Positions 1 to 8,594 of a DNA stretch of 64,000 nt are shown piece by piece. The notes under the pieces were generated by a model. The model was given only the letters and a program-made list of their open reading frames with translations. It was not told the origin of the DNA and did not search any database. The translations under genes and the position numbers were made by a program. How positions within the stretch are numbered: position 1 is the first letter of the stretch; every line of letters starts with the position of its first letter. Origin of the DNA: an uncultured Lachnospiraceae bacterium (GTDB lineage Bacteria > Bacillota > Clostridia > Lachnospirales > Lachnospiraceae). The stretch spans positions 57,114 through 121,113 of the forward strand of contig CAKRJT010000007.1 in the NCBI GenBank assembly GCA_934351925.1, given 5' to 3'.

Positions 1-257
1 GAACCGGTGACAGCACCGGAAGCAGGATAGACGGCAGCCTGTCGATGCTGCTAAGCGACAATGATGAGGTTAAGGTGGTATATGAGCTTGAGGACAGTGT
101 GACAGCGCCCGTCGATATCGGCGACGAGCTCGGAAAAGCGATTATATATATCAACGGTGAGCGTATTGCCGTGTTCCCGATTACGGCAACAACAGCCGTT
201 GAAAAGGTGAGTTACAGATGGTATTTAGACAAACTTCTGGATTTGCTCCAACTGTAA
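1..257 (+). CDS. D-alanyl-D-alanine carboxypeptidase, C-terminal fragment
   Basis: The frame is open from base 3 at the left edge and ends at 257, so only about the last 84 residues are present and the start lies outside the window. The residues resemble the C-terminal beta-sandwich domain of DacA/PBP5-type carboxypeptidases, which trim the terminal D-Ala of peptidoglycan stem peptides: a YELEDSVTAPV stretch followed by G-D-x-L-G and an amphipathic tail ending in YLDKLLDLLQL that could sit on the membrane. The catalytic serine domain is not visible, so the call rests on the accessory domain alone. The downstream operon has its own promoter and is probably unrelated. Confidence 0.6.
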   Translation, partial: TGDSTGSRIDGSLSMLLSDNDEVKVVYELEDSVTAPVDIGDELGKAIIYINGERIAVFPITATTAVEKVSYRWYLDKLLDLLQL

Positions 258-311
258 AATCTAAAAGCTTACATTCCGGGAAAGAAATGGTAAATAAAAT
301 AATTATATATT

Positions 312-360
312 AGCATAAATGAAAATTATGCTTGATAATTTGCGACTTTCGTACTACAAT
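312..360 (+). promoter_or_regulatory. Promoter and inverted repeat upstream of the decarboxylase operon
   Basis: TTGATA (332-337), a 17-base spacer and TACAAT (355-360) form a good sigma-A-type promoter. A perfect 7-bp inverted repeat, AGCATAA (312-318) and TTATGCT (326-332), touches the -35 box and could be an operator or the weak end of the upstream transcript. No T-run follows it, so it does not look like an intrinsic terminator. Confidence 0.6.
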
Positions 361-416
361 TACATTTGGTGTAAATTGAATAAATTTTCCAAAATACGTT
401 TATGGAGGGCTGAAAA

Positions 417-1847
417 ATGAGCAACACAGCACAGGTATCAGCAAGCAAGAGAATAGAAGCGCTGCTTGATGATAACAGTTTTGTTGAAATCGGTGGCCTT
501 GTAACTGCAAGAAATACTGATTTTAACTTGAGCGACAACGCAACACCTGCAGACGGCGTTATCACAGGTTATGGCGTTATCAACGGAAGTCTTGTGTATG
601 TATACAGCCAGGATGCTACCGTACTCGGTGGTTCAATAGGTGAGATGCATGCCAGGAAGATTGCTAATCTTTACGATTTAGCACTTAAGATGGGAGCACC
701 GGTTATCGGTCTTGTAGATTGTGCCGGATTAAGATTACAGGAGGCAACAGACGCACTCAACGGCTTTGGCCAGATATATGCTAAGCAGGTTGAGGCTTCA
801 GGAGTTATCCCTCAGATTACGGCTGTCTTTGGTACATGCGGCGGCGGAATGGCGGTAGTTCCTACCCTTACAGACTTCACATTCATGGAAGAGAAGTCAG
901 CTAAGCTTTTTGTCAACAGTCCTAATGCACTTGACGGCAACTACACATCCAAGCTTGACACAGCTTCCGCTAAGTTCCAGAGCGAGGAGGCAGGTATTGT
1001 TGATGTTACAGGTGATGAGACTACGGTTCTTGAGCAGATAAGACAGTTAGTAGCACTTCTTCCTGCCAACAACGAGGATGTTGCAGAGGACGAGTGCACA
1101 GATGACCTTAACAGAGTAAGTGACACAATCGCAAATGCAGTAGGTGACACTTCTATCGCTCTTACTGAGCTTGCAGATGATAATGTATTCTTCGAGGTTA
1201 AGAGAGATTACGCTAAGGACATGGTAACAGGCTTCATTAAGCTCAATGGACTTACGGTAGGTGCAGTAGCCAACAGAACAGTTGTATATGATGACGAGAT
1301 GAAAGAGACTGCCAAGTTCGATGCAGTATTATCTCCTGAGGGCTGTGAGAAGGCAGCAGAGTTCGTTAACTTCTGTGATTCCTTCAACATTCCTGTTCTC
1401 ACACTTACGAACGTCAAGGGCTACAAGGCTACAGTATGTGCAGAGAAGCACATTGCCAAGGCAGCAGCTAAGCTTACATATGCATTCGCTAATGCAACAG
1501 TTCCTAAGGTTAATGTAGTTATCGGTGAGGCTTTCGGAAGCGCTTATGTCGCAATGAACTCCAAGTCAATCGGTGCTGACATGACATTTGCATGGGACAG
1601 CGCAAGCATCGGAATGATGGATGCCAATATGGCAGCCAAGATCATGTATGCTGATAAGCCTGAGGTTATTTCCGAGAAGGCTTCTGAGTATGCAGCACTT
1701 CAGATAAGCGCAGTAGCAGCAGCTAAGAGAGGCTACGTTGATTCAATCATCGCTCCTGCTGATACAAGAAAGTATGTCATTGGTGCATTTGAGATGTTAT
1801 ACAGCAAGAAGGAAGACCGTCCAAGCAAGAAGCATGGCACGGTTTAA
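417..1847 (+). CDS. mmdA: Methylmalonyl-CoA decarboxylase alpha / 12S-type carboxyltransferase
   Basis: A 476-residue carboxyltransferase of the biotin-dependent acyl-CoA carboxylase family (crotonase fold, two halves). It should transfer CO2 between biotin and a CoA thioester such as methylmalonyl-CoA/propionyl-CoA. Glycine-rich oxyanion-hole segments are visible in both halves: GTCGGGMAVVP near residue 140 and GEAFGSAYVAM near residue 370. The ATG at 417 has a TGGAGGG ribosome site. It is the first gene of an operon with a gamma-like subunit, biotin carrier and membrane beta subunit, which marks it as part of a Na+-pumping decarboxylase rather than acetyl-CoA carboxylase. The exact acyl-CoA substrate cannot be read from sequence. 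Confidence 0.85.
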   Translation: MSNTAQVSASKRIEALLDDNSFVEIGGLVTARNTDFNLSDNATPADGVITGYGVINGSLVYVYSQDATVLGGSIGEMHARKIANLYDLALKMGAPVIGLVDCAGLRLQEATDALNGFGQIYAKQVEASGVIPQITAVFGTCGGGMAVVPTLTDFTFMEEKSAKLFVNSPNALDGNYTSKLDTASAKFQSEEAGIVDVTGDETTVLEQIRQLVALLPANNEDVAEDECTDDLNRVSDTIANAVGDTSIALTELADDNVFFEVKRDYAKDMVTGFIKLNGLTVGAVANRTVVYDDEMKETAKFDAVLSPEGCEKAAEFVNFCDSFNIPVLTLTNVKGYKATVCAEKHIAKAAAKLTYAFANATVPKVNVVIGEAFGSAYVAMNSKSIGADMTFAWDSASIGMMDANMAAKIMYADKPEVISEKASEYAALQISAVAAAKRGYVDSIIAPADTRKYVIGAFEMLYSKKEDRPSKKHGTV

Positions 1848-1862
1848 TACGAGGTGACATGT

Positions 1863-2210
1863 ATGATAATTTGCAGCGCAATTTCAGATGCGGGTATCAA
1901 TACAGTAATTTGTCTCGCCGTTGTATTCGCGGTACTTATTTTCATTTCCTTCTTAATCAGCCTTTTCAAGTATATTCCTAAGCTTGAGGCTGCTTTATCT
2001 AAGAAGGATAAGAAGACAGAGCTTGCAGAGAATGCGGTTGTCAACACCGTATCACAGATTGAGGTTAAGGAAGAGGAAGAAGAACTCTCTGATGACCTTG
2101 AGCTTGTGGCTGTCATCACGGCAGCTATCGCAGCGTCAGCCGGAACTTCGACAGACGGATTCGTAGTCCGCTCAATCAGAAGATCAAATAACAGTAAATG
2201 GGCTAAATAA
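1863..2210 (+). CDS. Sodium pump decarboxylase gamma-like subunit (OadG family)
   Basis: A small protein of about 115 residues with one hydrophobic segment near its N-terminus (around residues 10-33), an acidic middle (KEEEEELSDD) and a short basic C-terminus ending in NNSKWAK. This is the arrangement of OadG/MmdD-type subunits, which anchor the cytosolic carboxyltransferase and biotin carrier to the membrane beta subunit. A GTG at 1854 would add three residues, but the GAGGTG at 1851-1856 is a ribosome site with ideal spacing to the ATG at 1863, so I chose that start. It lies 15 bases after mmdA and 22 before the biotin carrier gene. Confidence 0.75.
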   Translation: MIICSAISDAGINTVICLAVVFAVLIFISFLISLFKYIPKLEAALSKKDKKTELAENAVVNTVSQIEVKEEEEELSDDLELVAVITAAIAASAGTSTDGFVVRSIRRSNNSKWAK

Positions 2211-2232
2211 TGCCTGATTTAGGAGGATTAAC

Positions 2233-2604
2233 ATGAAGAATTATACAATCACGGTAAATGGTAATGTGTATGATGTTACAGTAGAAGAGGGAGCAGCAGG
2301 CAGCACTCCTGTCGCAGCTCCAAAGGCTGCACCTAAGGCAGCTCCAAAGGCTGCAGCAGCACCTAAGGCAGCAGCTCCGGCCGGTGCAGGCGCAGTTAAG
2401 ATTACGGCTCCGATGCCGGGCAAGATTGTTGCAGTTAAGGCTAATGCCGGTGCAGCAGTTAAGAAGGGACAGGTTATCCTTGTTCTTGAGGCAATGAAGA
2501 TGGAGAACGACGTAGTTGCTCCTCAGGACGGAACTCTTGCAAGCGTTGATGTTGCAACAGGTGCTTCCGTAGAGGCTGGTTCCGTATTAGCTACAATGAA
2601 CTAA
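2233..2604 (+). CDS. Biotin carboxyl carrier subunit
   Basis: A 123-residue biotin/lipoyl-attachment protein. The N-terminal part (1-25) is followed by a flexible Ala/Pro/Lys linker (about 28-52) and a biotinyl domain containing the acceptor motif EAMKMEND, with the biotinylated lysine at about residue 89. It shuttles carboxybiotin between the carboxyltransferases and the membrane decarboxylase (1.3S/MmdC/OadA-C type). AGGAGG lies upstream of the ATG. The linker is encoded by near-identical repeats, making its length prone to change by slippage. Confidence 0.9.
   Translation: MKNYTITVNGNVYDVTVEEGAAGSTPVAAPKAAPKAAPKAAAAPKAAAPAGAGAVKITAPMPGKIVAVKANAGAAVKKGQVILVLEAMKMENDVVAPQDGTLASVDVATGASVEAGSVLATMN
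2317..2370 (+). repeat. Tandem coding repeat of the Ala-Pro-Lys linker
   Basis: A 24-base unit beginning GCTCCAAAGGCTGCACC (2317-2340) is followed by a second copy with a short GCA-rich insertion (2341-2370). It encodes the flexible linker of the biotin carrier. Confidence 0.7.
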
Positions 2605-2631
2605 TAAACAAAACCACGGAGAGGAATAAAG

Positions 2632-3789
2632 ATGGAAATCATTACAGAAACATTAGTCAACCTGCTTAACCAGACAGGATTCATGACATTGTCCTACAAG
2701 AACTTCATAATGGTTGCAGTGGCATTGTTCTTCCTTTATCTGGCAATTAAGAAGGGTTATGAACCGCTTCTCCTTGTCCCGATTTCATTTGGTATGCTCC
2801 TTGTTAACCTTTTCCCTGACATTATGATGACAGTTGAAGAGGCTAAGGCTTCCGGAAGTCAGGCAGCAGGTCTTTTACATTATTTTTATTTACTTGACGA
2901 GTGGAGCATCCTGCCATCCCTTATTTTCATGGGTGTAGGTGCGATGACCGATTTCGGACCACTCATTGCCAATCCTAAGAGCTTCCTCTTAGGTGCAGCC
3001 GCACAGTGTGGTATTTTCAGTGCATACTTCCTTGCTATCATTTTAGGATTCAATGGCATGGCAGCCGCAGCTATCTCCATCATCGGTGGTGCTGACGGTC
3101 CTACATCCATCTTCCTTGCAGGTAAGCTTGGACAGACAGAGCTTATGGGACCTATCGCCGTAGCAGCATACTCCTATATGTCTCTCGTGCCTATTATTCA
3201 GCCGCCTATCATGAAGCTTCTTACAACTGAGAAGGAGCGTAAGATTAAGATGGAGCAGCTTCGTCCTGTATCAAAGCTTGAGAAGATTCTCTTCCCAATC
3301 ATTGTTACAATCGTAGTTGTACTTATCCTTCCTTCAACAGCGCCACTTATCGGTATGCTTATGCTCGGTAACCTCTTCAAGGAGAGCGGTGTTGTTAAGC
3401 AGCTCGCTGAGACAGCTTCCAACGCTCTTATGTACATCGTAGTTATCATCCTCGGTACATCCGTAGGTGCAACTACAAGTGCAGAGGCATTCTTAAAGGC
3501 TGATACACTCAAGATTGTCGTACTTGGTCTTGTTGCTTTTGCCGTTGGTACAGCAGCAGGTGTATTGTTCGGCAAGCTTATGTGCCTTGCAACCAAGGGC
3601 AAGGTTAACCCGCTCATCGGTTCAGCAGGTGTATCCGCCGTTCCTATGGCTGCCAGAGTATCACAGAAGGTTGGAGCAGAAGCTGACCCGACTAACTTCT
3701 TACTCATGCATGCTATGGGTCCTAACGTTGCCGGTGTTATCGGTACAGCCGTAGTAGCAGGTACATTCATGGCGATATTCGGTGTATAA
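2632..3789 (+). CDS. oadB: Na+-transporting carboxyl-CoA/oxaloacetate decarboxylase beta subunit
   Basis: A 385-residue polytopic membrane protein of the OadB/MmdB/GcdB family. The beta subunit decarboxylates carboxybiotin and couples this to Na+ export. Family-typical conserved segments are present: GVGAMTDFGPLI near residue 105, GGADGPTSIF near 155 (with the conserved Asp of the Na+ pathway), and VSAVPMAARV near 340. Hydrophobic segments occur throughout. Length is normal for the family. It sits 27 bases after the biotin carrier gene with its own GGAGAGG ribosome site. Confidence 0.92.
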   Translation: MEIITETLVNLLNQTGFMTLSYKNFIMVAVALFFLYLAIKKGYEPLLLVPISFGMLLVNLFPDIMMTVEEAKASGSQAAGLLHYFYLLDEWSILPSLIFMGVGAMTDFGPLIANPKSFLLGAAAQCGIFSAYFLAIILGFNGMAAAAISIIGGADGPTSIFLAGKLGQTELMGPIAVAAYSYMSLVPIIQPPIMKLLTTEKERKIKMEQLRPVSKLEKILFPIIVTIVVVLILPSTAPLIGMLMLGNLFKESGVVKQLAETASNALMYIVVIILGTSVGATTSAEAFLKADTLKIVVLGLVAFAVGTAAGVLFGKLMCLATKGKVNPLIGSAGVSAVPMAARVSQKVGAEADPTNFLLMHAMGPNVAGVIGTAVVAGTFMAIFGV

Positions 3790-3805
3790 GCTCATTTCAA
3801 AGCGG

Positions 3806-3972
3806 AGCTAAAATGACTGCCTGCAGTCACTTTCAGCTATGCTTTAGAAATGGCAACAGCGATGAGAAATAAGGCTGCCAAGCCTTATTTCGAATTGATG
3901 TTGTAAATTGCACAGCAATTTACAGCTTATACATGAGTATATGAGTACAGTAAAATTGCATGGAGCAATTTT
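3806..3972 (+). repeat. Array of four consecutive perfect hairpins in the oadB-oadA gap
   Basis: Four inverted repeats follow one another: TGACTGC/GCAGTCA (3814-3829, with an AGCT/AGCT extension from 3806 to 3838), AAATAAGGCT/AGCCTTATTT (3867-3890), TGTAAATTGC/GCAATTTACA (3902-3924) and AAAATTGC/GCAATTTT (3952-3972). None is followed by a clean T-run, so they look more like RNA-processing or stability elements, or a degenerate repeat family, than a simple terminator. Confidence 0.75.
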
Positions 3973-4055
3973 CGGGGTTTAAACGTGTTGAGCCGTATTG
4001 CGATGCAGTTTGTCTTATACGATTAGTTATAAACAATTTTCAGGAGGAAAATAAA

Positions 4056-5462
4056 ATGGCAGAAAAGAAACCGGTTCAGATTGTTGAAACTGTTTTGCGT
4101 GATGCTCATCAGTCACTTATTGCCACCAGAATGTCTACAGAGCAGATGCTTCCTATCATCGACAAGATGGATAAGGTCGGCTACTATGCTGTAGAGTGCT
4201 GGGGCGGTGCTACTTTTGATGCATGTTTAAGATTCTTAAAGGAAGATCCATGGATGAGACTTCGTAAGCTCAAGGATGGCTTCAAGAACACAAAGCTTCA
4301 GATGTTATTCCGTGGACAGAACATCCTCGGATATCGTCCGTATGCAGATGACGTTGTAGAGTACTTCGTAAAGAAGTCCGCTGCCAACGGTATCGATGTA
4401 ATTCGTATCTTCGACTGTCTTAACGATATCCGTAACCTCGAGACAGCAGTTAAGGCTGCCAACTCTGAGGGTGTTGAGGCTCAGGTAGCTCTTTCCTACA
4501 CATTAGGTGATGCATATACACTTGATTATTGGAAAGATATGGCTAAGAAGATCGAGGATATGGGTGCTAATTCCATCTGTATCAAGGATATGGCAGGTCT
4601 TTTAGTTCCTTACAAGGCAACAGAGCTTGTACAGGCACTCAAGGAGGGTACATCCCTTCCTATCGACCTTCATACACATTACACATCAGGTGTCGCTTCA
4701 ATGACTTATTTAAAGGCAGTTGAGGCAGGCTGTGACAGAATCGATACAGCTATGTCACCTATGGCTATGGGTACAAGCCAGCCTGCAACAGAGGTTCTCG
4801 CAAAGACCTTCGAGGGAACTCCTTATGATCCGGGCTTTGACCAGAACCTTCTCGCTGAGATTGCAGCTTACTTTACACCTCTTCGTGAGGAGTGGATTAA
4901 GAGCGGTCTTATGAGCACAAAGGTTATGGGCGTTAACATTAAGACTCTTCTTTATCAGGTACCTGGCGGTATGCTTTCCAACCTCGTTTCCCAGTTAAAG
5001 GAAATGAAGGCAGAGGACAAGTTCACAGAGGTTCTTGAGGAAGTTCCAAGAGTTCGTAAGGACTTCGGTGAACCACCTCTTGTTACACCTTCAAGCCAGA
5101 TCGTTGGTACACAGGCTGTTCTTAACGTAGTTCTCGGCGAGAGATACAAGAACATGACTAAGGAGTCTAAGGACTTACTTCTCGGTAAGTACGGAAAGAC
5201 TGTTAAGCCTTTCAACCCTGAGGTTCAGAAGAAGGCCATCGAGCTTTCAGGCGAGCAGCCAATCACCTGCCGTTTTGCCGATACTCTCAAGCCTGAGCTT
5301 GCTAAGCTCGAGTCTGAGATGAAGCAGTACAAGCAGCAGGACGAGGATGTATTATCATACGCACTCTTCCCACAGGTTGCTACTGACTTCTTCAAGTACA
5401 GAGAGGCACAGCAGACCAAGGTTGACGCTACAGTTGCCAAGGACGGAGCTTATCCTGTATAA
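4056..5462 (+). CDS. oadA: Oxaloacetate decarboxylase alpha / 5S-type carboxyltransferase
   Basis: A 468-residue carboxyltransferase (TIM barrel plus C-terminal PYC_OADA domain) that moves CO2 between oxaloacetate/pyruvate and biotin. Visible family signatures are VLRDAHQSLIATRM at residues 12-25 (metal-binding Asp), the IKDMAGLL segment with the lysine that is carbamylated in homologues, and LHTHYTSG with the two metal-binding histidines. It has no biotinyl domain of its own, consistent with the separate carrier upstream. The open frame reaches back to 3960, but the AGGAGG at 4042-4047 fixes the ATG at 4056. Terminated by a strong hairpin at 5495-5531. Confidence 0.9.
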   Translation: MAEKKPVQIVETVLRDAHQSLIATRMSTEQMLPIIDKMDKVGYYAVECWGGATFDACLRFLKEDPWMRLRKLKDGFKNTKLQMLFRGQNILGYRPYADDVVEYFVKKSAANGIDVIRIFDCLNDIRNLETAVKAANSEGVEAQVALSYTLGDAYTLDYWKDMAKKIEDMGANSICIKDMAGLLVPYKATELVQALKEGTSLPIDLHTHYTSGVASMTYLKAVEAGCDRIDTAMSPMAMGTSQPATEVLAKTFEGTPYDPGFDQNLLAEIAAYFTPLREEWIKSGLMSTKVMGVNIKTLLYQVPGGMLSNLVSQLKEMKAEDKFTEVLEEVPRVRKDFGEPPLVTPSSQIVGTQAVLNVVLGERYKNMTKESKDLLLGKYGKTVKPFNPEVQKKAIELSGEQPITCRFADTLKPELAKLESEMKQYKQQDEDVLSYALFPQVATDFFKYREAQQTKVDATVAKDGAYPV

Positions 5463-5494
5463 TTTTTAAAATATTTGCAAAATATATTGCATTC

Positions 5495-5531
5495 AAAGGT
5501 CGATTTAATGTAAAGTTAAATCGACCTTTTA
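5495..5531 (+). terminator. Terminator after oadA
   Basis: A 14-bp perfect stem, AAAGGTCGATTTAA and its complement, with a 7-base loop and an A-run before and T-run after; it could act in both directions. Confidence 0.85.
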
Positions 5532-5602
5532 TAGTGTGATAGGAAACTTCGTTACTATTACACAAAATGTTCCGCGGGGATGCATACTGCAGCGTACAAT
5601 GC

Positions 5603-5648
5603 AGACGTAAAATACCACCAGATAAATATCGGGTGGTATTTTACGTCT
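5603..5648. terminator. Long inverted repeat, probable rqcH terminator
   Basis: AGACGTAAAATACCACC (5603-5619) pairs perfectly with GGTGGTATTTTACGTCT (5632-5648), a 17-bp stem with a 12-base loop. It lies 30 bases beyond the end of the minus-strand gene and probably ends that transcript. Confidence 0.7.
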
Positions 5649-5677
5649 GTATCATATATATGTCCGCATAGGAACCT

Positions 5678-7459
5678 TTATTCCTCCACAGGTGTCCCCA
5701 TCTTATGAGAATCATTGTCAATGGTCATAGAGTAGTTGGTGTGATAAATTACGAAACCCGGCTTTGCTGCTGCAGGCTTCTTGATGTGTTTCTTCTGAAT
5801 ATAGTCCACATCGACCTTCTCCTGTCCGCTCGCCTTGGAGTAGTGAGCTGCGAGTCTTGCCGCCTCCTCAAAGGTATTGTCGGGAAGCTCCTTGTTCTCC
5901 GCTTTTACAATGACATGAGAGCCGGGAATATTCTTTGCATGGAACCACCAGTCGTTGCCTGTGGCAAGCTTGAAGGTGAGTTCCTCATTTTGATAATTGT
6001 TCTTTCCGACATACATATGGAAGCCGTCACTCGAGATATAATGAAAAGGCCTGCTGGTTATCTTTTCCTTTCGGTTTGAACCTGCTTTGCCCTTAGCTCC
6101 CTTGCGGTGGATATAGCCGTATTCAATCATCTCCTCCTTCAACTGAACGAGATCGTCGTAGGATACGGCTATGTCGAGTGAGTTGCTTATTGACTCGAGA
6201 TGGTCAATTTCCTCCTTTGTCTCGAGCGTCAGCTTGCTGAGTGCCTCATAGGTACGCTTAAGCTTGTTATAACGCTCGAAATATTTCACGCTGTTTTCAT
6301 GTGCAGTCAAATCCTCCTGAAGAGGTATGGTTACCATCTCGTTGGTGTAATAGTTAAGTGCCTCAAAGCTCTTGGCACCTTCCGGTATATCATAACCGTA
6401 GGCATTGAGAAGTTCACCATATATGCGGTACTTCTCACGCTTTTCTGTGTCCGCAAGCTGTTTTAACTGCAGTTCATATTTCTTGTTATTGCGCTCGAGC
6501 GCGGTGTTTACAATCTGCCTTAAATCGGCTGAGCGCTGACGTATACGGGTTATGTTGTTCTTCTTCTCATAGAAACTCTGTAAAACAGCACTTATGGAAG
6601 CACCGTTTTCCGTTCTATATGTGTCTCCTGAAGAGGCGTTACCGCTATACATGGTGAGAGGTATAGCAGAGAATTCCACCGGCTCATCATACTTGTAAAC
6701 AATACAAGGTGAGAAACTGCCTGACAGGATATCTTCCATAATATTGCGGAAAATGCCATACAGGTGAATGAGCTCCGGCTCTGACATACAGTTGGCAGCA
6801 CTTAGACTGTCAATTGATGCAAGATGGCATATCTCCTCGGCGCTCACGGGACTTATTCCGGTAAAAGAGGAGTAAAGTGCTTTTGCCACAGGCATTGGTT
6901 TCTCTGAAATAATTGTCATAAAATCTTCCATATTGATACCGAGTGGGTCATGCTTTCCTGTAGTATTTGGTATGAAATAGTTGCGTCCAGGTAAAACCTC
7001 CCGAACTGAGCTGACATATGACGGAATATGTTTAATACTGTCAATAATCACATCGTTCTCGTCACAGAAGATTATGTTGCTGTGTTTGCCCATCAGTTCG
7101 ACAATAAGAAATTTTTTGCACAAATCACCCATGTCATCAAGATGCTCAATCTCAAAGCGTATTATACGTTCAAGCCCCGGCTGTGTGACAGCGGCAATTC
7201 GCCCGTTGCTCAGATGCTTCCGAAGAAGCATACAGAAGTTAGGCGCGGTCAGTGGGCTCGGCTTATTGTCCTGCAAAATATACACTAACGGCAGACTTGC
7301 GCTTGCCGACAGCATAAGCCTGTACTGTTCCTTGTTGTTCTTTATCGTGATAAATAGCTCGTCCTCCTCGGGCTGTGCAATCTTATATAAACGTCCGCCA
7401 AGCAGCTTGTCATTCATTTCCCTTACAAGTGCTGCGACTGCAAATCCATCAAATGCCAT
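5678..7459 (-). CDS. rqcH: RqcH / NFACT family ribosome quality-control protein
   Basis: A 593-residue protein of the fibronectin-binding-A-like/Rqc2 family. In bacteria RqcH binds stalled 50S subunits and directs C-terminal alanine tailing of the blocked nascent chain. The N-terminal NFACT-N domain starts MAFDGFAVAALV, a coiled-coil middle spans about residues 295-440, and the C-terminal NFACT-R domain carries DWWFHAKNIPGSH near residue 510 and a KKHIKKPAAAKPG basic stretch. Length is typical. It is monocistronic on the minus strand, divergent from yicC. Older annotation as an adhesin is less likely than the ribosome role. Confidence 0.88.
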   Translation of the reverse strand: MAFDGFAVAALVREMNDKLLGGRLYKIAQPEEDELFITIKNNKEQYRLMLSASASLPLVYILQDNKPSPLTAPNFCMLLRKHLSNGRIAAVTQPGLERIIRFEIEHLDDMGDLCKKFLIVELMGKHSNIIFCDENDVIIDSIKHIPSYVSSVREVLPGRNYFIPNTTGKHDPLGINMEDFMTIISEKPMPVAKALYSSFTGISPVSAEEICHLASIDSLSAANCMSEPELIHLYGIFRNIMEDILSGSFSPCIVYKYDEPVEFSAIPLTMYSGNASSGDTYRTENGASISAVLQSFYEKKNNITRIRQRSADLRQIVNTALERNNKKYELQLKQLADTEKREKYRIYGELLNAYGYDIPEGAKSFEALNYYTNEMVTIPLQEDLTAHENSVKYFERYNKLKRTYEALSKLTLETKEEIDHLESISNSLDIAVSYDDLVQLKEEMIEYGYIHRKGAKGKAGSNRKEKITSRPFHYISSDGFHMYVGKNNYQNEELTFKLATGNDWWFHAKNIPGSHVIVKAENKELPDNTFEEAARLAAHYSKASGQEKVDVDYIQKKHIKKPAAAKPGFVIYHTNYSMTIDNDSHKMGTPVEE

Positions 7460-7618
7460 ACATGTTCCTCAACTTTCTAACCTGAATAGTTATTAAAAAT
7501 GATGTTGAGGTCAAAAGGTATTTTGACCTCTATGATATATGATATCGAATTGCTCCGCACGGCATGCTCCCGCAATTCTAAAAATATATTTATAATTGTA
7601 GCATATTTTGAATAAATA

Positions 7619-7627
7619 TGGTATAAT
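7619..7627 (+). promoter_or_regulatory. Extended -10 promoter for yicC
   Basis: TGGTATAAT (7619-7627) is an extended -10 element; no convincing -35 box is seen at the usual distance. It lies 57 bases upstream of the yicC start in the divergent rqcH-yicC gap. Confidence 0.5.
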
Positions 7628-7683
7628 TTTTTTAAAGTATGCACTTAGAGAGTGATACGTTTATAAAATATGGAGGTACTCCT

Positions 7684-8562
7684 ATGATTAAGAGTATGAC
7701 TGGATTTGGCAGATTTGAAGCTGCCGATGATGACCACAAGATAACCGTGGAGATGAAATCAGTCAATCACAGATATCTTGAGACAGGCATTAAGATGCCT
7801 AAGAAACTGAATTTTTATGAAGCAGGAATAAGAAATATCCTTAAAAAATATATTAGCAGAGGCAAGGTTGATGTTTTTATAACATTCGAAGATTTTTCCG
7901 AGGATAAAGTATGCCTGCACTACAACGAGGATCTCGCTGGAGAGTACATGAGCATCTTCAAATACATGTCAGAACAGTTTAACATAGACGATGATATCAA
8001 GGTATCGACGCTGGCAAAAATGCCTGAGGTTATCACCATGGAGGATCAGGACAGTGATGACGAGACGATATGGAAGCTATTAGAGCATGCTGTCGACATG
8101 ACGTGCCGTGCATTTGTAGACACGAGAATTGCCGAGGGCGAAAGACTTAAATCGGACCTTGTTGAGAAACTGGACAACATGCTCGGACTGGTGGATTTTA
8201 TTGAACAGAGAAGCCCGCAGGTGATTGATGAGTACAGAAAAAGACTTGAAGCTAAAGTGGCCGAGCTCCTCTCGGACACCTCAATTGATGAGGGCAGGAT
8301 TGCAACAGAGGTAACAATCTTCGCGGATAAGATATGTGTAGATGAGGAGACGGTGCGCCTAAGAAGCCATATTGAGAGCACCAAGACCACACTTTTAGAG
8401 GGGGGAAGCGTCGGAAGGAAGCTTGATTTCATCGCACAGGAGATGAACCGCGAGGCTAACACGATACTCTCTAAGGCTAACGACCTTCAGATTACGGACT
8501 GTGCCATAACCCTGAAAACTGAGATTGAAAAGGTTCGTGAACAGATACAGAATATAGAATAA
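7684..8562 (+). CDS. yicC: YicC family endoribonuclease-like protein
   Basis: A 292-residue YicC/YloC protein. The N-terminal YicC domain begins with the hallmark MIKSMTGFGR, and the C-terminal DUF1732 domain contains GRKLDFIAQEMNREANT and ends at a predicted helical VREQIQNIE. Members in Escherichia coli and Bacillus are endoribonucleases affecting small RNA and mRNA decay. The frame is open from 7639, but GGAGG at 7672-7676 places translation start at the ATG at 7684. In many Firmicutes yicC is followed by remA, gmk and rpoZ; here rpoZ follows directly. Confidence 0.9.
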   Translation: MIKSMTGFGRFEAADDDHKITVEMKSVNHRYLETGIKMPKKLNFYEAGIRNILKKYISRGKVDVFITFEDFSEDKVCLHYNEDLAGEYMSIFKYMSEQFNIDDDIKVSTLAKMPEVITMEDQDSDDETIWKLLEHAVDMTCRAFVDTRIAEGERLKSDLVEKLDNMLGLVDFIEQRSPQVIDEYRKRLEAKVAELLSDTSIDEGRIATEVTIFADKICVDEETVRLRSHIESTKTTLLEGGSVGRKLDFIAQEMNREANTILSKANDLQITDCAITLKTEIEKVREQIQNIE

Positions 8563-8565
8563 CTA

Positions 8566-8594
8566 TTGACAAAATTAAAAAAACAAGACATAAT
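8566..8594 (+). promoter_or_regulatory. Promoter for rpoZ
   Basis: TTGACA (8566-8571), a 17-base spacer and CATAAT (8589-8594), immediately after the yicC stop codon. It would give rpoZ a transcript with about a 105-base leader. Confidence 0.65.

Noticed and set aside
3198..3770. Minus-strand 190-codon frame opposite oadB
   Set aside because: Shadow of the strongly biased codon use of oadB; no ribosome site or family match.
3806..3972. Integron attC sites or a CRISPR array
   Set aside because: The hairpins differ in sequence and spacing, there are no regular direct repeats, and no integrase or cas genes are near.
3960..4055. Upstream extension of the oadA frame by 32 codons
   Set aside because: The AGGAGG at 4042-4047 and family alignment place the start at 4056; the extension overlaps the hairpin array.
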